Below the pieces are notes generated by a model. It saw only the letters and a list, made by a program, of their open reading frames with translations. It did not search any database and was not told where the DNA came from. Shown piece after piece: positions 17,102 through 25,858 of a stretch of 47,521 bases of DNA. The DNA comes from Halorubrum coriense DSM 10284. GTDB lineage: Archaea > Halobacteriota > Halobacteria > Halobacteriales > Haloferacaceae. Both the position numbers and the translations under genes were made by a program. The number at the start of each line of letters is the position of its first letter. Position 1 is the first letter of the stretch. Where the stretch lies: the NCBI RefSeq assembly GCF_000337035.1, contig NZ_AOJL01000060.1, forward strand, positions 238,415-285,935. The letters are read 5' to 3'.

Positions 17102-17707
17102 ATGCCCGCTGACGCGGACCGGACGCGCGTCCTCGTCGTCGAGGATCGCCGCGACCTGGCCGCCCTCTACGAGACGTGGCTCGAAGACGAGTACGACGTT
17201 CGAAGCGTCTACTCCGGTCGGGCGGCGCTGGAGAGCGTGGCGGAGCACGGGGCCGACGTCGTGCTTCTCGACCGGCAGCTGCCGGGGCTTTCCGGTGACG
17301 AGGTCGCGGACAGCCTGGACGGGAACGGGTGCGACGCGCAGGTGGTCATGGTCACGGCCCACTCGCCGTCGCCGGCGGTCGCCGACCTCCCGGTCGACGA
17401 CTACGTCGTCAAGCCGCTGCGGGTGACACAGCTACACTCGATAGTGGAGACGGCGGCGCTGATCAGAACGTACGACGACGACATCTCCGAACTGCTCGGA
17501 CTGCTGGCGCGAAAGCAGGCGTTGGAGGCGGATTTCCTCGCGAGCGAACTGGCGGCGAGCGAAGCGTTCGACCGATTGACGGCGGAGATCACGGAACGCG
17601 AGGAAGCCGCGGCGGATGCGGTGGAGCGGCTGTGGTCGCAGTCGGAGACCGACCTGTTCGCGCGGCTTCCGGTCGCGTCGACCGGGGGCCCGACGACGCG
17701 GCTCTGA
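17102..17707 (+). CDS. HalX-type response regulator
   Basis: The protein has 201 residues. Residues 8-120 form a complete receiver: acidic pair E14-D15, phospho-acceptor D57 in VVLLDRQLPG, T85 and K104 in DYVVKPL. Residues of about 130-185 match HalX (ELLGLLARKQALEADFLASE), a helical domain found in haloarchaeal regulators. There is no DNA-binding domain, so output is likely through protein contact. With its intact acceptor it could serve the kinase at 4687 or 6067, neither of which has its own working receiver. This pairing is inferred. Confidence 0.85.
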   Translation: MPADADRTRVLVVEDRRDLAALYETWLEDEYDVRSVYSGRAALESVAEHGADVVLLDRQLPGLSGDEVADSLDGNGCDAQVVMVTAHSPSPAVADLPVDDYVVKPLRVTQLHSIVETAALIRTYDDDISELLGLLARKQALEADFLASELAASEAFDRLTAEITEREEAAADAVERLWSQSETDLFARLPVASTGGPTTRL

Positions 17708-17870
17708 CGAGGCGCGCTTCCGACGCCGTCCGCCCCGAGGCGCGCGAGGCGCACGCGGCGCCCGTCGGTGCCGAAGGGCGTCTCGCGACAGATCCCGGTT
17801 CCCCGCTGACGCTTATGCGCACGGCGGTCCTCTCGTCCGGACTCCAGCGGTTTCGGGACCGGAGACCCGA

Positions 17871-19730
17871 CTACTCCAGCACGATCAGCACGTCGCCCAT
17901 GTCGACGCTGTCGCCCTCGCCGACGTGGACCCCCGCGACGGTGCCGCCGCGCTCGGCGACCACGTCGTTCTCCATCTTCATCGCCTCGAGGACGCAGACC
18001 ACGTCGCCGGCGGCGACCTCGTCGCCCTCCGCGACGTCGACGGAGAGGATCGTCCCCTGCATCTCCGCGTCGATGGACTCGCCGCCCTCGGCGACGTCGA
18101 CCGAGTCGTCGCCGCCGTCGTCGGCGGTCGCCTGCGGCGGGCGCTGCTGGCCGCCGCTCCCGCCGCTCTCGGGGACCGGAACGGCGGGCGCGCCGCGCTC
18201 CTCTAACTCCACGTCGAAGCGCTTGCCGTTCACCTCGACGGTGAACTCGCGTTCGGTCACCTCCTCGTCGTCGTCCGCGACGCCCGCGGTCTCGGAGCCC
18301 CACCGCTCCTGCGCGTCGGCGACGAGCTCCCGGTCGAGCTCCTCGTCGAGGTACTTCGTCGTGTGCGTGCCGTCGACGAAGCGCTCGTCGTCGAGCATGA
18401 GCCGGTGGAACGGGACGATGGTGACGACGCCGTCGATGTCGTACTCCGCGAGCGCGCGCTTCGAGCGCGCGAGACAGGTCTCGCGGTCGCCGGCCCGCAC
18501 GATCAGCTTGGCGATCATCGAGTCGTAGTCGGTGACCAGCTCGTCGCCCTGCCGGAGCGCGTCGTCGACGCGGACGCCGATCCCGCCCGGCGGGTCGTAC
18601 GTCTCCAGCGACCCCTCGTTGGCGGGCTGGAAGTCGTTCGCGGCGTTCTCGGCGTTGATCCGGAACTCGACGGCGTGGCCCTCCAGCTCGACGTCGTCCT
18701 GCGAGACCGAGAGGCCATCGCCGCTGGCGACCCGGAGCTGCTCGCCGACGATGTCGATCCCCGTCAGCTCCTCGGTGACGGTGTGTTCGACCTGGATCCG
18801 CGTGTTCACTTCGAGGAAGTAGAACGGCGTGTCGGGGCCGAGCGGCTCCGCCGGGTCCCGGTCGGGGTCCTCCTCGACGAGGAACTCGACGGTTCCGGCG
18901 TTGGTGTAGTCGGCGGCGGCGACGCCGCGGCGGGCGGCCTCGCCGATCTGTTCGCGCAGTTCGTCGGAGAGCGCGGGCGAGGGGCCCTCCTCGATCACCT
19001 TCTGGTGGCGGCGCTGGAGCGAGCAGTCGCGCTCGCCGAGGTGGACCACGTCGCTCTCGGTCACCGACCCGTCCGGGTCGTCCGCGACGACTTGGACCTC
19101 CACGTGGCGGGGGGTCTGGAGGTAGCGCTCGAGGTACACCGAGTCGTTCGAGAAGTACGCCTCGCCCTCGCGCTTCGCCGATTCGAGGGCCTCCGCGGCC
19201 TCGTCGGCGCTCTCGACGACTTTCATCCCGCGGCCGCCGCCGCCGCCCTCGGCCTTGATCGCGACGGGGTAGCCGTACTCGTCGCCGAACTCGGTGACGG
19301 CCTCGGCGTCGGTCACCGGTTCCGTCGTGCCGGGGACGATGGGCACGTCGGCGTCGTCCATCACGCGGCGCGCGTGGGTCTTCTCGCCGAGTCGCTCCAT
19401 CGCGTCGCTCTCGGGACCGACCCACGTGATCCCGTCGGCCGCCTCGACGCGGGCCGCGAAGTCGGCGTTCTCGGCGAGGAACCCGTAGCCGGGGTGGATC
19501 GCGTCGGCACCGGCCGAGCGCGCCGCCTCGACGACCGCCTCGCCGTCGAGGTACGAGTCCGCCGCGCGGGCGGGCCCGACGTTGTACGCCTCGTCCGCGT
19601 ACCGGACGTGGCCGCCGTGTTTGTCGGCGTCGCTGTAGACGGCGACGGTGTCGACGCCGAACTCCTCACAGGCGCGCATCACGCGAACCGCGATCTCGCC
19701 GCGGTTCGCCACGAGAACCTTGTCGAACAT
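17871..19730 (-). CDS. pccA: Acyl-CoA carboxylase biotin carboxylase/biotin carrier subunit
   Basis: The protein has 619 residues and combines biotin carboxylase (1-450) with a C-terminal biotinyl carrier domain (about 550-619). It carboxylates enzyme-bound biotin with ATP and bicarbonate. Visible motifs are [20 protein letters not shown], the ATP-grasp glycine loop [33 protein letters not shown], and the biotin site [11 protein letters not shown] with K585. A Ser/Gly/Gln-rich linker joins the two parts. An alternative ATG lies 21 bases upstream at 19751; the chosen start fits the family. With the carboxyltransferase and PccX it would form an acetyl/propionyl-CoA carboxylase. Which acyl-CoA is preferred cannot be read from sequence. 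Confidence 0.9.
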   Translation of the reverse strand: MFDKVLVANRGEIAVRVMRACEEFGVDTVAVYSDADKHGGHVRYADEAYNVGPARAADSYLDGEAVVEAARSAGADAIHPGYGFLAENADFAARVEAADGITWVGPESDAMERLGEKTHARRVMDDADVPIVPGTTEPVTDAEAVTEFGDEYGYPVAIKAEGGGGGRGMKVVESADEAAEALESAKREGEAYFSNDSVYLERYLQTPRHVEVQVVADDPDGSVTESDVVHLGERDCSLQRRHQKVIEEGPSPALSDELREQIGEAARRGVAAADYTNAGTVEFLVEEDPDRDPAEPLGPDTPFYFLEVNTRIQVEHTVTEELTGIDIVGEQLRVASGDGLSVSQDDVELEGHAVEFRINAENAANDFQPANEGSLETYDPPGGIGVRVDDALRQGDELVTDYDSMIAKLIVRAGDRETCLARSKRALAEYDIDGVVTIVPFHRLMLDDERFVDGTHTTKYLDEELDRELVADAQERWGSETAGVADDDEEVTEREFTVEVNGKRFDVELEERGAPAVPVPESGGSGGQQRPPQATADDGGDDSVDVAEGGESIDAEMQGTILSVDVAEGDEVAAGDVVCVLEAMKMENDVVAERGGTVAGVHVGEGDSVDMGDVLIVLE

Positions 19731-19816
19731 TCCTGTCGGTTCTTCCACCAACTGCTACCAAACTCTGTCGGTCCGTGCCGGGACGGTTAAGGGGGCCGCG
19801 GGTCCCACCTTGAGGC

Positions 19817-20068
19817 ATGCTCGACGCGGGAAACCCGTACGTGCTGCCGTCGGTCCTCGTCGGTGCCGCCGTCTATCTCGGGCTGACGGTCGCCACCGAC
19901 GCATCGCTGCCGATCCGGGTCGGCGCGCTCCTCGTGTTCGTGGCCGTCGTCCCGGTCGTCCTCAACCGCCTGTTCGGCGACCGCGGCGGGTCGGCGGGCC
20001 TCGGCGGCGCCGACGAGCCGACCGGCGCGACCCCGGGAGAGGAGACCGGCGACGAGGAGACGCGCTGA
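19817..20068 (+). CDS. Small two-helix membrane protein
   Basis: The protein has 83 residues. Two hydrophobic segments (about 8-25, VLPSVLVGAAVYLGLTVAT, and 33-51, VGALLVFVAVVPVVLNRLF) are followed by an acidic Gly/Glu-rich tail. I do not recognise a function. It sits on the opposite strand between the biotin carboxylase gene and pccX. GACGGTTAAGG about 28 bases before the ATG is a possible TATA element. Confidence 0.6.
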   Translation: MLDAGNPYVLPSVLVGAAVYLGLTVATDASLPIRVGALLVFVAVVPVVLNRLFGDRGGSAGLGGADEPTGATPGEETGDEETR

Positions 20069-20091
20069 GCGACCGCGAGAGGGGTTACCAC

Positions 20092-20242
20092 AGCTATATA
20101 TGTCAGCGGACCTATCATCCGACGCGCCCTGCGGTGGGGCTGAGGCGACGGCGCGACGGTTCGACGCCGCGCCGTCGGGGGAATGTACGCGACCGGACGC
20201 TCCCGCGTCCGGCGATTCGGTTCGACGTGTCGATCGATCGAC
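20092..20242 (+). ncRNA. Candidate structured RNA between carboxylase genes
   Basis: A TATA-like CTATATATG (from about 20093) is followed by two perfect inverted repeats: 20146-20155 with 20168-20177 (10 bp, loop 12) and 20193-20200 with 20205-20212 (8 bp, loop TCCC). A 14-bp palindrome follows at 20229-20242. The 223-bp gap has no recognisable protein. The array of dyads behind a promoter-like box suggests a small RNA or a terminator/processing region. This is a guess from structure alone. Confidence 0.3.
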
Positions 20243-20291
20243 GAGTAGTGACGCGGTCGAGAAGCGATAGCCGGCGTGCGCGCGCCCCGGG

Positions 20292-20615
20292 TCAGAACCG
20301 GTCGCTGCGACCGGCCGCGGTCCACGGATCCGCGGGCGCGTCGGCGTGGACGCGCACTCGACGGCGGTGGAGTCGGTCGATCCGGCCGGCGAGCGCCCAG
20401 CGGTCCTCGTCGCGGCCGTCCCCGCCGTCGCCCGCCGCGGCCGCGGCGGCGAGCTCGCCGTCCCGGAGGTGCGCCGCGACCGCGGCGGCGATGGCGGCCG
20501 CCTCGTCGTCGCGGGCGTCGTCGGGGATCGACAGGCCGGCGAGCGCGGCCGCCGGCCCGGCGGTCGCCGCCTCGTCGACCGACCCTCCGCGGCCCGCTTC
20601 GTCGTCGGTCGCCAT
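20292..20615 (-). CDS. pccX: Acyl-CoA carboxylase small subunit (PccX-like)
   Basis: The protein has 107 residues, Ala/Asp-rich, and its core is [22 protein letters not shown] followed by [15 protein letters not shown]. Short proteins with this arrangement lie beside haloarchaeal biotin-dependent carboxylase genes; in Haloferax mediterranei the third propionyl-CoA carboxylase subunit was named PccX. It resembles bacterial Acc-epsilon subunits in size and in its tryptophan-centred core. It overlaps the carboxyltransferase stop by one base (TGATG), so the two are translated together. Confidence 0.78.
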   Translation of the reverse strand: MATDDEAGRGGSVDEAATAGPAAALAGLSIPDDARDDEAAAIAAAVAAHLRDGELAAAAAAGDGGDGRDEDRWALAGRIDRLHRRRVRVHADAPADPWTAAGRSDRF

Positions 20616-22159
20616 CAGATCGGGATGTTGCCGTGCTTCTTCGCGGGCTGGTCCGAGCGCTTCCCCTTCAGCATCTTCAGGTCCTCGACGAGGCGCGCGC
20701 GCGTCTCGGTCGGCTCGATGACGTCGTCGACGAAGCCGCGGTCCGCGGCGGTGTAGGGGTTCGCGAACTCCTCGCGGTACTCGTCGATGAGCTCCTGTCT
20801 GCGCGCGTCCGGGTCGTCCGCCTCGGCCAGCTCCTCACGGTAGAGGACGTTGACCGCGCCCTTCGGCCCCATCACCGCGATCTCGGCGGTGGGCCACGCG
20901 TAGTTGACGTCGCCGCCGATGTGTTTCGACGACATCACGCAGTAGGCCCCGCCGTACGCCTTCCGGGTGATGACGGTGAGCAGCGGGACGGTCGCCTCCG
21001 AGAAGGCGTACAGCAGCTTCGCGCCGTGGCGGATGATCCCGTTGTGCTCCTGATCGGTGCCGGGCATGAAGCCGGGCACGTCCTCGAACGTGACGATGGG
21101 GACGTTGAACGCGTCACAGAAGCGGACGAAGCGCGCGCCCTTCTGGCTCGCCTCGATGTCGAGGGTGCCGGCGTTCACGCGGGGGTTGTTCGCGACGACG
21201 CCGACGGAGTGACCGTCGAGTCGGGCGAAGCCGACCACGATGTTCTTCGCGAAGTTCTCCTGGACCTCGAAGAAGGAGCCCTCGTCGGTGACGCTCGCGA
21301 TCACGTCTTTCATGTCGTACGGCTTCCGGGGCGCGTCGGGGACGATCTCGGCCAGCTCGTCGTCGGCGCGCTCGGGGTCGTCCCACGGCTCGACGCGCGG
21401 CGGGTCCTCGACGTTGTTCGCGGGGAGGTACGACAGCAGCCGCGCGATGTCGTCTAACGCCTCCTCCTCGCTCTCCTCGGCGAAGTGCGCGACGCCCGAG
21501 GTCGACGAGTGGGTGACCGCGCCGCCGAGCTCCTCGAAGCTCACCTCCTCGCCGGTGACCGTCTCGATGACGTCCGGCCCGGTGATGAACATGTGCGAGG
21601 TGTCTTTCACCATGAACGTGAAGTCCGTGATGGCGGGCGAGTACACCGCGCCGCCGGCGCACGGCCCCATGATCGCCGAGATCTGGGGGATCACGCCCGA
21701 CGCCTCCGTGTTGCGCCGGAAGATCTCCGCGAAGCCGCCGAGCGAGGCGACCCCCTCTTGGATCCGCGCGCCGGCGGAGTCGTTGAGGCCGACGACGGGC
21801 GCGCCGACGTCCATCGCCTTGTCCATCACCTTACACACCTTCTCGGCGAACACCTCGCCGAGCGACCCGCCGAAGACGGTGAAGTCGTGCGCGAAGACGA
21901 ACGTCTTCCGGCCGTTCACCTCGCCGTAGCCGGTCACCACGCCGTCGCCCGGGATCTGTTTCTCCTCCATCCCGAACGTGTGGTTGCGGTGGGTGCGGAA
22001 CCGGTCGAACTCGTGGAAGGTCCCGTCGTCGAGGAAATAGTCGATCCGCTCGCGGGCGGTCATCTTCCCCTTGTCGTGTTGCGACTGGATCCGGTCTTCA
22101 CCGCCGCCCTTCGCCGCCCGCTCGCGGCGCTCGCGGAGGTCTTCGATGCGGTCGTCCAT
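20615..22159 (-). CDS. pccB: Acyl-CoA carboxylase carboxyltransferase subunit
   Basis: The protein has 514 residues and two crotonase-like halves. It moves the carboxyl group from biotin to acetyl- or propionyl-CoA. Visible are [35 protein letters not shown], the GIP-type acyl-CoA pocket around [57 protein letters not shown] and [20 protein letters not shown]. The start at [13 protein letters not shown] is chosen over a 57-codon longer frame because conserved sequence begins there. It is the first gene of the leftward pair pccB-pccX, with pccA further on in the same direction. Confidence 0.92.
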   Translation of the reverse strand: MDDRIEDLRERRERAAKGGGEDRIQSQHDKGKMTARERIDYFLDDGTFHEFDRFRTHRNHTFGMEEKQIPGDGVVTGYGEVNGRKTFVFAHDFTVFGGSLGEVFAEKVCKVMDKAMDVGAPVVGLNDSAGARIQEGVASLGGFAEIFRRNTEASGVIPQISAIMGPCAGGAVYSPAITDFTFMVKDTSHMFITGPDVIETVTGEEVSFEELGGAVTHSSTSGVAHFAEESEEEALDDIARLLSYLPANNVEDPPRVEPWDDPERADDELAEIVPDAPRKPYDMKDVIASVTDEGSFFEVQENFAKNIVVGFARLDGHSVGVVANNPRVNAGTLDIEASQKGARFVRFCDAFNVPIVTFEDVPGFMPGTDQEHNGIIRHGAKLLYAFSEATVPLLTVITRKAYGGAYCVMSSKHIGGDVNYAWPTAEIAVMGPKGAVNVLYREELAEADDPDARRQELIDEYREEFANPYTAADRGFVDDVIEPTETRARLVEDLKMLKGKRSDQPAKKHGNIPI

Positions 22160-22352
22160 CGTCACGGCGGACCACCCTGCGTCATTACCTCGTGGGTCGG
22201 AGAGCGCCGTCAAAAGGGTTCCCCTATGCGACGTTTCGCCGTTCGACGACCGTCGAATCCGAGCGCGGAGGCGGAGACGAGGAGGGCTCGATCGCGTGAG
22301 CGCCGGCGAGCGGCCCTGCCTCGGGTTCACACGGCGGCGGGCGCTTCGACGC

Positions 22353-22359
22353 TTTTAAA
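22353..22359 (+). promoter_or_regulatory. TATA box of ribosomal stalk operon
   Basis: TTTTAAA is preceded by a purine/GC-rich BRE-like stretch. A start point about 25 bases downstream would give a leader of roughly 62 bases before the uL1 ATG. Confidence 0.65.
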
Positions 22360-22380
22360 CCTCCGATGAACCACTCTCCG

Positions 22381-22441
22381 ATGAGACAGGCTTCGCCTGT
22401 TTCACTGACCCGTAGGAGCGACCTGCGTACTACGGAGGTGA
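22381..22441 (+). promoter_or_regulatory. Structured leader of uL1 mRNA, likely autoregulatory site
   Basis: The leader can fold into ACAGG/CCTGT with a CTTCG loop (22386-22400) and CCGTAG/CTACGG (22410-22415 with 22430-22435). The second stem runs into a strong ribosome-binding sequence, GGAGGTGA (22434-22441). In Halobacterium, Shimmin and Dennis described an uL1 leader resembling the uL1 site on 23S rRNA. By analogy uL1 protein may bind here and block ribosome loading. Confidence 0.6.
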
Positions 22442-22443
22442 AA

Positions 22444-23082
22444 ATGGCAGACACAATACAAGAGGCCGTAACCCTCGCACTCGACGATGCGCCCGAGCGG
22501 AACTTCCGCGAGACCGTGGACATCGCGATCAACCTGCGAGACCTCGACCTCAACGATCCGTCGAACCGTATCGACGAGTCCGTCGTGCTGCCGGCTGGAA
22601 CGGGGCAGGAGACACAGATCGTCGTCTTCGCGGAGGGCGAAACCGCCGTCCGCGCAGAGGAGGTCGCTGACGAAGTGCTGGACAGCGACGCCCTCGAAGA
22701 CCTAGGAGACGACGACGACCGCGCAAAGGACCTCGCCGACGAGACCGACTTCTTCGTCGCGGAGGCCAACCTGATGCAGGACATCGGTCGGTACCTCGGT
22801 ACCGTCCTCGGTCCGCGCGGGAAGATGCCTACCCCACTACAGCCGGACGACGACGTCGTCGACACAGTCAATCGGATGAAGAACACGGTGCAGCTCCGGT
22901 CGCGCGACCGGCGCACGTTCCACACCCGCGTCGGCGCCGAGGACATGGGCGCCGACGCGATCACGGACAACATCGACGTCATCATCCGGCGACTCGAAGC
23001 GAACCTCGAGAAGGGCCCGCTCAACATCGACGGGATCTACGTGAAGACCACGATGGGTCCCGCGCGGGAGGTGCCCGTATGA
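22444..23082 (+). CDS. rpl1: Large ribosomal subunit protein uL1
   Basis: The protein has 212 residues, normal for archaeal uL1. It binds the L1 stalk of 23S rRNA and helps release deacylated tRNA from the E site. Conserved sequence includes [20 protein letters not shown], the [20 protein letters not shown] core and the C-terminal [13 protein letters not shown]. The ATG at 22444 is fixed by the adjacent ribosome-binding sequence and by homology; upstream in-frame ATGs fall inside the leader. It overlaps uL10 by 4 bases. The gene for uL11, often nearby in other organisms, is not in the window. Confidence 0.96.
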   Translation: MADTIQEAVTLALDDAPERNFRETVDIAINLRDLDLNDPSNRIDESVVLPAGTGQETQIVVFAEGETAVRAEEVADEVLDSDALEDLGDDDDRAKDLADETDFFVAEANLMQDIGRYLGTVLGPRGKMPTPLQPDDDVVDTVNRMKNTVQLRSRDRRTFHTRVGAEDMGADAITDNIDVIIRRLEANLEKGPLNIDGIYVKTTMGPAREVPV

Positions 23083-24122
23083 GCTCGGTCCGCAAGACCG
23101 AGACGATCCCCGAGTGGAAACGCGAGGAGGTCGACGAGCTCGTCGAGTTCATCGACTCGTACGCGTCCGTCGGGATCGTCGGCGTCGCCGGCATCCCGAG
23201 CCGACAGCTCCAGGCCATGCGCCGGGAGCTCCACGGCTCGGCCGGCGTCCGCATGAGCCGCAACACGCTCACGACCCGAGCGCTCGAGGAGGTCGACGAC
23301 GGCGTCGAGGCGCTGACGGAGTACGTCAGCGGCCAGGTGGCGCTCGTCGGCACCAACGACAACCCGTTCGGCCTCTTCAAACAGCTCGAAGCCTCGAAGA
23401 CCCCCGCCCCGATCAACGAGGGCGAGGTGGCCCCCAACGACATCGTGATCCCCGAGGGCGACACCGGCGTCGACCCGGGACCGTTCGTCGGCGAGCTCCA
23501 GACGGTCGGCGCGTCCGCCCGCATCATGGACGGCTCGATCAAGGTGACCGAGGACTCGACCGTGCTGGAGGAGGGCGAGGTCGTCGACAACGACCTCGCG
23601 AACGTCCTCGTCGAGCTCGGCATCGAGCCCAAGGAGGTCGGCCTGGACCTGCGGGCCGTCTACTCCGAGGGCGTCCTGTTCGAGCCGGAAGAGCTCGAAC
23701 TCGACGTCGACGAGTACGAGGCGGACATCCGGTCCGCCGCGGCCGCCGCGCGGAACCTCTCCGTCAACGCCGCGTACCCGACGGCCGCCACCGCCGGCAC
23801 CCTTCTCGCGAAGGCGTCCGGCGAGGCGAAGTCCGTCGGGCTGTTCGCGGAGATCGAGAGCCCGGACGTCGTGCCCGACCTGATCGGGAAGGCCGACGCC
23901 CAGCTGCGCGCGCTCGCGGCACAGATCGACGACGACGAGGCGCTCCCCGAGGAGCTCCAAGGCGTCGAGGCCGCGCCGGCGGCGAAGCCGGCGACCGACG
24001 ACGCCGACGAGGAGGAACAGGCTGACGAAGAGACGGAAGACGCCGAGGAGGCCGACGCCGACGACGCCGACGACGACGACGGCGACGACGGCGGCGAAGG
24101 TCTCGGCGCGATGTTCGGATAA
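23079..24122 (+). CDS. rpl10: Large ribosomal subunit protein uL10 (P0)
   Basis: The protein has 347 residues and forms the base of the ribosomal stalk that recruits translation factors. The N-terminal rRNA-binding domain ([20 protein letters not shown] ... [20 protein letters not shown]) is followed by the archaeal insertion and by helical spines that hold P1 dimers (about 220-300). The tail is very acidic and ends [10 protein letters not shown], the factor-binding motif shared with P1. Translation is coupled to uL1 through the ATGAG overlap. Confidence 0.96.
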   Translation: MSSVRKTETIPEWKREEVDELVEFIDSYASVGIVGVAGIPSRQLQAMRRELHGSAGVRMSRNTLTTRALEEVDDGVEALTEYVSGQVALVGTNDNPFGLFKQLEASKTPAPINEGEVAPNDIVIPEGDTGVDPGPFVGELQTVGASARIMDGSIKVTEDSTVLEEGEVVDNDLANVLVELGIEPKEVGLDLRAVYSEGVLFEPEELELDVDEYEADIRSAAAAARNLSVNAAYPTAATAGTLLAKASGEAKSVGLFAEIESPDVVPDLIGKADAQLRALAAQIDDDEALPEELQGVEAAPAAKPATDDADEEEQADEETEDAEEADADDADDDDGDDGGEGLGAMFG

Positions 24123-24138
24123 CACGAGGTACACACCA

Positions 24139-24483
24139 ATGGAATACGTTTACGCTGCGCTCATCCTGAACGAGACTGGCGAAGAGATCAACGAAGACAA
24201 CGTCACCGGCGTGCTGGAAGCCGCCGGCGTCGACGTCGAGGAGTCCCGCGTCAAGGCGCTCGTCGCCGCGCTGGAGGATGTCGACATCGAGGAGGCCATC
24301 GAGACGGCCGCCGCGGCCCCCGCCGCCGGCGCGTCCGCCGGTGGCGCCGCCGAGGCCGACGCGTCCGCCGACGAGGCGGACGACGACGACGAGGACGAGG
24401 CCGAGGCCGAGGCCGCCGACGAGGCGGACGACGACGACGAGGACGACGACGGCGGCGAGGGCCTCGGCGAGCTCTTCGGCTAA
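24139..24483 (+). CDS. rpl12: Ribosomal stalk protein P1 (archaeal L12)
   Basis: The protein has 114 residues. The N-terminal helical domain [20 protein letters not shown] forms dimers on uL10. An Ala/Gly hinge ([19 protein letters not shown]) leads to an acidic tail ending [10 protein letters not shown], the motif that binds elongation factors. It starts 16 bases after uL10 and is the last gene of the operon. The acidic repeat of the tail is nearly the same as that of uL10, which is normal for this pair. Confidence 0.96.
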   Translation: MEYVYAALILNETGEEINEDNVTGVLEAAGVDVEESRVKALVAALEDVDIEEAIETAAAAPAAGASAGGAAEADASADEADDDDEDEAEAEAADEADDDDEDDDGGEGLGELFG

Positions 24484-24533
24484 CGCCGGACCGCCCGAAC
24501 CTCCGACCGCGTCGATCGACGCCCGAACGCGAA

Positions 24534-24539
24534 TTTTTT
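24534..24539 (+). terminator. Oligo-T terminator of ribosomal operon
   Basis: A run of six T residues, preceded by GC-rich sequence, lies 51 bases after the P1 stop. T-runs are the usual archaeal termination signal. Confidence 0.6.
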
Positions 24540-24609
24540 CCGAGACCCGCTATCCGAAGTGATAACGCCGTCCGCGAGTTTATGTGTCAATCGCGGAAAC
24601 GGTGGACCG

Positions 24610-24801
24610 ATGAAGATCGTCGACGGCGACAAGGCGGAGTGCGATCGCTGCGAGTCGGTGTTCCCGCTCGAAGACGTCTCGCTGCTCGAAAAGGAGACCA
24701 ACCGCGACTACGAGCGGGCGCTGTGCGAGGAGTGCCTCGGGGTCGTGGGCGTCCCGCAGGGGTACACGCTCCGCCGGGACATCAGTTTCCTCGCGCGGTG
24801 A
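24610..24801 (+). CDS. Small zinc-ribbon protein
   Basis: The protein has 63 residues and two CxxC knuckles, CDRC (residues 13-16) and CEEC (about 42-45), separated by a charged helix. This is the pattern of the many haloarchaeal micro-zinc-finger proteins, whose roles are mostly unknown. The first codons MKIVDGDKAECDRC support this ATG over an in-frame one at 24559, as GTTTATGTG lies about 27 bases upstream as a TATA-like box. Its 3' end overlaps the convergent SWIM gene by 20 bases. Confidence 0.7.
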   Translation: MKIVDGDKAECDRCESVFPLEDVSLLEKETNRDYERALCEECLGVVGVPQGYTLRRDISFLAR

Positions 24802-25426
24802 GCCGCGAGGCGGGGAAGGCGTACGAGTCGACGTCGGAGGGGAGCCGATCCGGGCGGAGCGACTCGGCGTAGACGGCCTCGACGACCGGCTCGTGCGCGC
24901 CGTACGCCTCGTTGGCGTCGTACGCGGCGACGAGGCGGCCCTCGTCGGTCCGGTACGCGTCGGCCCGGTCGGTCGTGACCGCCGTCACGACCAGTCGCTT
25001 CCCGGTCTCGCGGTCGGCGACGGCGTCGCCCGGTTCGAACGCGTGCCGGTCACAGAGGTACGAGCCCGCGGCGTCGACCGGGACGAACGTCTCGCGCCCG
25101 CAGACCGCGCAGGCACCGACGCGCTCGCCGGGGGCCGGAACCGTCCCCGCGGTCACCGCCATCGCGACGCGGCGGAGGTGCTTACACCGAGCCCCGCGGA
25201 TCGCGTGGTCGGGGCAGGTACAGTCGCCGGCGTCGAGGGCGACGACGTACGTGCCGCCGTCGGTCTCGACGACGTACCGGCGGTCCGGGAGCCGACGGAC
25301 GGTCATCGCCTCCGTCAGGGCGCGCTCGGAGCGCGCGTCGAGGGCGGCGAGATCCGTCGGTGACGGGGAGTCGCGGCGGGGCGATTCGGCGGCGGGTGAC
25401 GCGGCCGTGTTTCGGGTGTGCGTCAT
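24782..25426 (-). CDS. SWIM zinc-finger protein with second Cys cluster
   Basis: The protein has 214 residues. Residues of about 50-95 carry a SWIM finger (DCTCPDHAIRGARCKHLRRV). A second cluster follows: CAVCGRETF ... YLCDRH, a likely zinc ribbon. The C-terminal 80 residues are unrecognised (RLVAAYDANEAYGAHEPVVE). SWIM proteins bind nucleic acids or partner proteins. The partner is unknown here. Confidence 0.75.
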   Translation of the reverse strand: MTHTRNTAASPAAESPRRDSPSPTDLAALDARSERALTEAMTVRRLPDRRYVVETDGGTYVVALDAGDCTCPDHAIRGARCKHLRRVAMAVTAGTVPAPGERVGACAVCGRETFVPVDAAGSYLCDRHAFEPGDAVADRETGKRLVVTAVTTDRADAYRTDEGRLVAAYDANEAYGAHEPVVEAVYAESLRPDRLPSDVDSYAFPASRLTARGN

Positions 25427-25599
25427 GAGACGACCGCGAGGCCGGGGCCTCGCTTCGACCGAGCGTAGGCGGCCAAGACGGGTAAACGCACCGCCGACCC
25501 GCCCGAAACCGGCGTTTCGGGTCGCGCGGACGTCCGAATCCGGGAGCGACCGCCGCCTTCATCGAAGTCCTTTTTTAGTGGCGACGGAAAATCGCAGTC

Positions 25600-25815
25600 A
25601 TGGAAATCGACGCGGAACTCCGTCGGCAGATCACCGTCTCGCTGGCGGCGGCCGCGGTGTTCATCGTCGGGTTGGTCGCGATCGGCGTCACCTTCGGCGG
25701 GTCGACGGTCCTCCCGGAGGCCGGAGCGATCGCCCTCGTTGGGCTGCTCGCCGGGTTCGTCCTGCTGATGGCCGGCGTCGGGACGTACCTGATGCGCGCG
25801 GACGACGAGTCGTAG
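25600..25815 (+). CDS. Small two-helix membrane protein
   Basis: The protein has 71 residues: a short charged N-terminus (MEIDAELRRQITVS), two hydrophobic helices (about 14-33 and 40-63) and an acidic end. CCTTTTTTAGTG, about 25 bases before the ATG, is a good TATA candidate for a leaderless message. Function is unknown; similar small proteins are widespread in haloarchaea. It converges with priL. Confidence 0.65.
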   Translation: MEIDAELRRQITVSLAAAAVFIVGLVAIGVTFGGSTVLPEAGAIALVGLLAGFVLLMAGVGTYLMRADDES

Positions 25816-25858
25816 TCGGGCGCGCCGCCGCGGTGTCGCTTCGCTCGCCCCGTCGCGT

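Noticed and set aside
20100-20270. A 56-codon frame beginning inside the TATATAT box
   Set aside because: No ribosome site or recognisable motif, and the frame lies over strong hairpins. Structure explains the region better.
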